NCBI GenBank assembly: GCA_963781765.1
Contig: CAWAHC010000016.1
Location: 248,001 to 312,000, forward strand
Length of the DNA: 64,000 nt
Origin: JAGWRI01 sp963781765
Lineage (GTDB): Bacteria > Gemmatimonadota > Gemmatimonadetes > Gemmatimonadales > Gemmatimonadaceae
Direction: 5' to 3'
Part shown: positions 62,610-64,000 of the stretch, one piece after another
Layout of the letters: each line of letters starts with the position of its first letter
Numbering within the stretch: the stretch's first letter is position 1
Translations under genes and position numbers: made by a program
Notes under the pieces: model-generated
Told to the model about the DNA's origin: nothing
What the model saw: only the letters and a program-made list of their open reading frames with translations
Database searches by the model: none

Positions 62610-63049
62610 CGCCTGTACCCAACACCACGCCGCCACCTCCCCGGCTGGGCGCCTCGTCCGAAGGCCTGTCGATTGCCGCCTTTACCGCCGCGGTGGCTTC
62701 GGCGTCACCGACTCCAGCCGGAGGCGGAGTGGCGGCGATCACGAGCGCCCTGCTCGGCGCGACGGCTGTGCCACTCGACATTGCCCGCCGTTGCGTGGAC
62801 GTGTGTGAGCTCGCCGCAACCGCCGCCATCAAGGGGAACACCAACGCCGTCTCCGATGCCGGCGTGGCCGCATTGCTGGCCGAAGCGGCGTGCAGGGCCG
62901 CGGCGTATAGCGTGCGCATCAACGTCGCCTCGCTTGCCGATCGTTCGCTGGGAGCATCCCAAGCCGCCGAGGCCGCCGCCCTGGTTCAGCGCGCCTCGAC
63001 CTTCGCCACGATCGTCACGGATCAGGTGGAACGGGCAATCGGCGGCTGA
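62606..63049 (+). CDS. Shortened formiminotransferase-cyclodeaminase-like protein
   Basis: Protein of 147 aa. Its N-terminal SPTPAGGGVAAITSALLGA and C-terminal KGNTNAVSDAGVAALLAEAA, YSVRINVASLAD match the two ends of FTCD cyclodeaminase domains, which are normally about 200 aa. The middle helices (usually about 60 aa with the Asp/Lys-rich part of the active site) are missing: SALLGATAVPLDIARRC joins the two halves directly. Catalysis as formimido-THF cyclodeaminase is therefore doubtful. GTG start overlaps the ClC stop. Confidence 0.75.
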   Translation: MTPVPNTTPPPPRLGASSEGLSIAAFTAAVASASPTPAGGGVAAITSALLGATAVPLDIARRCVDVCELAATAAIKGNTNAVSDAGVAALLAEAACRAAAYSVRINVASLADRSLGASQAAEAAALVQRASTFATIVTDQVERAIGG

Positions 63050-63083
63050 CCGCTGCCGTTGGCACCGGTGCGATCCGGACCGT

Positions 63084-63458
63084 TCAGAGCACGCCGTCCA
63101 GATAGTCGCGAAGCGCGACCGCGGCGTTGTGCTCGGTATCACGCGCACTGTAGATCAGGGTGACCGTTCCTTCACGCATCGCATCCCTCAACGGCGCGAG
63201 CGCCGGTTCCTGGAGCCGCAACTCCATCCGATACCGACGACGAAATTCCTTCCATTTCGCGGGGTCATGGCCAAACCAGCGCCGCAAGTCGGTGCTGGGC
63301 GCCACCTCCTTGAGCCACCCGTGCAACGGCAGATCCTCTTTGCGAACGCCTCGCGGCCACAACCGCTCGACCAGGAACCGTCGCCCGTCCGATCTCGTTG
63401 GGCGTTCATAAGCCCGTTTCAGCTTCACCACTGACGCCTCCCGAGTTTCCAGGTCCAT
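63084..63458 (-). CDS. DUF488-family protein (YeaO-like)
   Basis: Protein of 124 aa. It has VKLKRAYERPTRSDGRRFLVERLWPRGVRKEDL, then WLKEVAPSTDLRRWFGHDPAKW and TVTLIYSARDTEHNAAVAL, all standard for YeaO-type DUF488 proteins. Members are of unknown function, sometimes linked to heme or stress. ATG 63458 fits the family's usual N terminus; the frame extends to 63530 without family match. Convergent with the cyclodeaminase-like gene. Confidence 0.88.
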   Translation of the reverse strand: MDLETREASVVKLKRAYERPTRSDGRRFLVERLWPRGVRKEDLPLHGWLKEVAPSTDLRRWFGHDPAKWKEFRRRYRMELRLQEPALAPLRDAMREGTVTLIYSARDTEHNAAVALRDYLDGVL

Positions 63459-63608
63459 GATGATTTCGACTTCGCGGACCGACACACCGGCGAACACTCG
63501 ATGCTCGTCGCAACCATCCCCGCGTCTCACCCGCGTTGACAGATTCGGGTTCGAATTTCAAGATTCGTGCAACTGCCGTCCTACCAGCCACCCCATTCGG
63601 TGAACTCG

Positions 63609-63875
63609 ATGTCCAAGCTGCATCTTCACCTTCAGGCCGATCAACTGTACGCGTTCGACGCGCGCGGCATCGCCAAGCGCTTCCGCCACGTAGCGATCTT
63701 CGGAGCGCTCGACGCGCTTGTTCCGGGCGAAACCATGCGATTTCGCAACGACCACGATCCGTTGCCGCTGCTGAGTCAGATCCGGGATCGGTACGGCGAC
63801 CGGGTCGCGATTGCGTACGTCAACCGCGAGCCGGGGGAGATCACCATCGACTTCTCGATCGTGCAAGGGCCATAG
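63609..63875 (+). CDS. DUF2249 domain protein
   Basis: Small cytoplasmic protein of 88 aa. FDARGIAKRFRHVAIFGALD, ALVPGETMRFRNDHDPLPLLSQI and YGDRVAIAYVNREPGEITI follow the DUF2249 pattern, with the conserved Asp-His-Asp-Pro turn. The fold is TusA/SirA-like. DUF2249 genes often accompany nitrogen-oxide or di-iron repair genes; none is visible here except possibly beyond the right edge. ATG 63609 was chosen from family length. Confidence 0.85.
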   Translation: MSKLHLHLQADQLYAFDARGIAKRFRHVAIFGALDALVPGETMRFRNDHDPLPLLSQIRDRYGDRVAIAYVNREPGEITIDFSIVQGP

Positions 63876-63953
63876 CGAAACGCGGGGCTTCACCGGCCGG
63901 GCGCACCTGAGACGACACGGGCGCCCGCTCATGCCGTGGAGGCGACGGCTGCC

Positions 63954-64000
63954 TCACCCCGTGCGATCCACGATGGACTTCAGGTCCACCCCCTGGATCG
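63954..64000 (-). CDS. Possible 3' end of a gene entering from the right edge
   Basis: Read on the minus strand, an open frame from the edge ends IQGVDLKSIVDRTG then TGA. The codon choice looks coding, but 14 residues are too few to name a family. Confidence 0.25.
   Translation of the reverse strand, partial: IQGVDLKSIVDRTG

Noticed and set aside
63062..63071. GCACCGGTGC palindrome between convergent genes as a terminator
   Set aside because: It has no loop and no T-tract; short GC palindromes are common at this base composition.

Overview
This is a GC-rich chromosomal stretch with about 56 protein genes. No rRNA, tRNA, CRISPR array, transposase or integrase was seen. The gene set fits a free-living, Gram-negative, heterotrophic bacterium, most likely a soil-type Gemmatimonadota. 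Reasons are the high GC, many exported hydrolases (S9 and S10 peptidases, TolB-propeller amidohydrolase, GH2, PF04185 phosphoesterases), an RCC1/BIG2 lipoprotein, DUF6600 and DUF481 proteins, and an ECF-sigma cassette with glycogen-binding (CBM48-like) domains. The phylum call is inference from gene content; no marker gene is in the window.

Layout. 1-947: 3' part of a trehalose synthase/phosphatase fusion. 958-3602: minus-strand MscS channel, GNAT and amidohydrolase. 3800-6313: Tat-exported GH2 enzyme. 6344-11303: small membrane protein, two PLP enzymes and an RCC1 lipoprotein. 11449-16693: prolyl oligopeptidase and a large hybrid sensor kinase. 16775-20260: CHRD protein, two CYTH-type proteins (one divergent) and an MgtC/DUF4010 membrane protein. 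20535-23945: propeller-amidohydrolase. 24030-30090: tripartite MacAB-like efflux operon followed by a histidine kinase and a sigma-54 activator, with a sigma-54-type promoter in front of the adaptor. 30286-34695: glucokinase, YncE/phosphoesterase and a His/Met-rich protein. 34819-37564: DUF969-DUF979-DUF2891 operon. 37648-42640: alpha/beta hydrolase, membrane MutS-like ATPase, phosphoesterase and a one-TM protein. 42813-46750: five-gene chain GT4, two acyltransferases, metallophosphoesterase and DedA, every junction overlapping by 4 bases. 47178-50258: DUF6600, DUF481 and a small lipoprotein. 50430-53494: ECF sigma, membrane CBM48 protein, exported helical protein and CBM48 beta-barrel-like protein. 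53495-56886: serpin with a DUF6174 lipoprotein, and an S10 peptidase. 57100-60531: unknown protein with a GNAT-like part, Uma2 nuclease and polysaccharide deacetylase. 60709-63875: MarR regulator, ClC channel, shortened cyclodeaminase-like protein, DUF488 and DUF2249. A reverse-strand gene may enter from the right edge.

How genes work together. The most interesting unit is 50415-53494, where a sigma factor is coupled to a membrane protein with a periplasmic glycan-binding-type domain, in the position usually held by an anti-sigma factor. The same domain type recurs at the C terminus of a predicted outer-membrane protein. Second is the acyltransferase/glycosyltransferase/DedA chain, which looks like a lipid or glycolipid assembly-and-translocation unit. 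Third is the efflux operon whose sigma-54-type promoter matches the sigma-54 activator encoded just downstream. Regulatory DNA also includes a 21-bp palindrome over a TATAAT promoter whose predicted transcript starts at the MarR start codon, and two related hairpin repeats at convergent gene ends.
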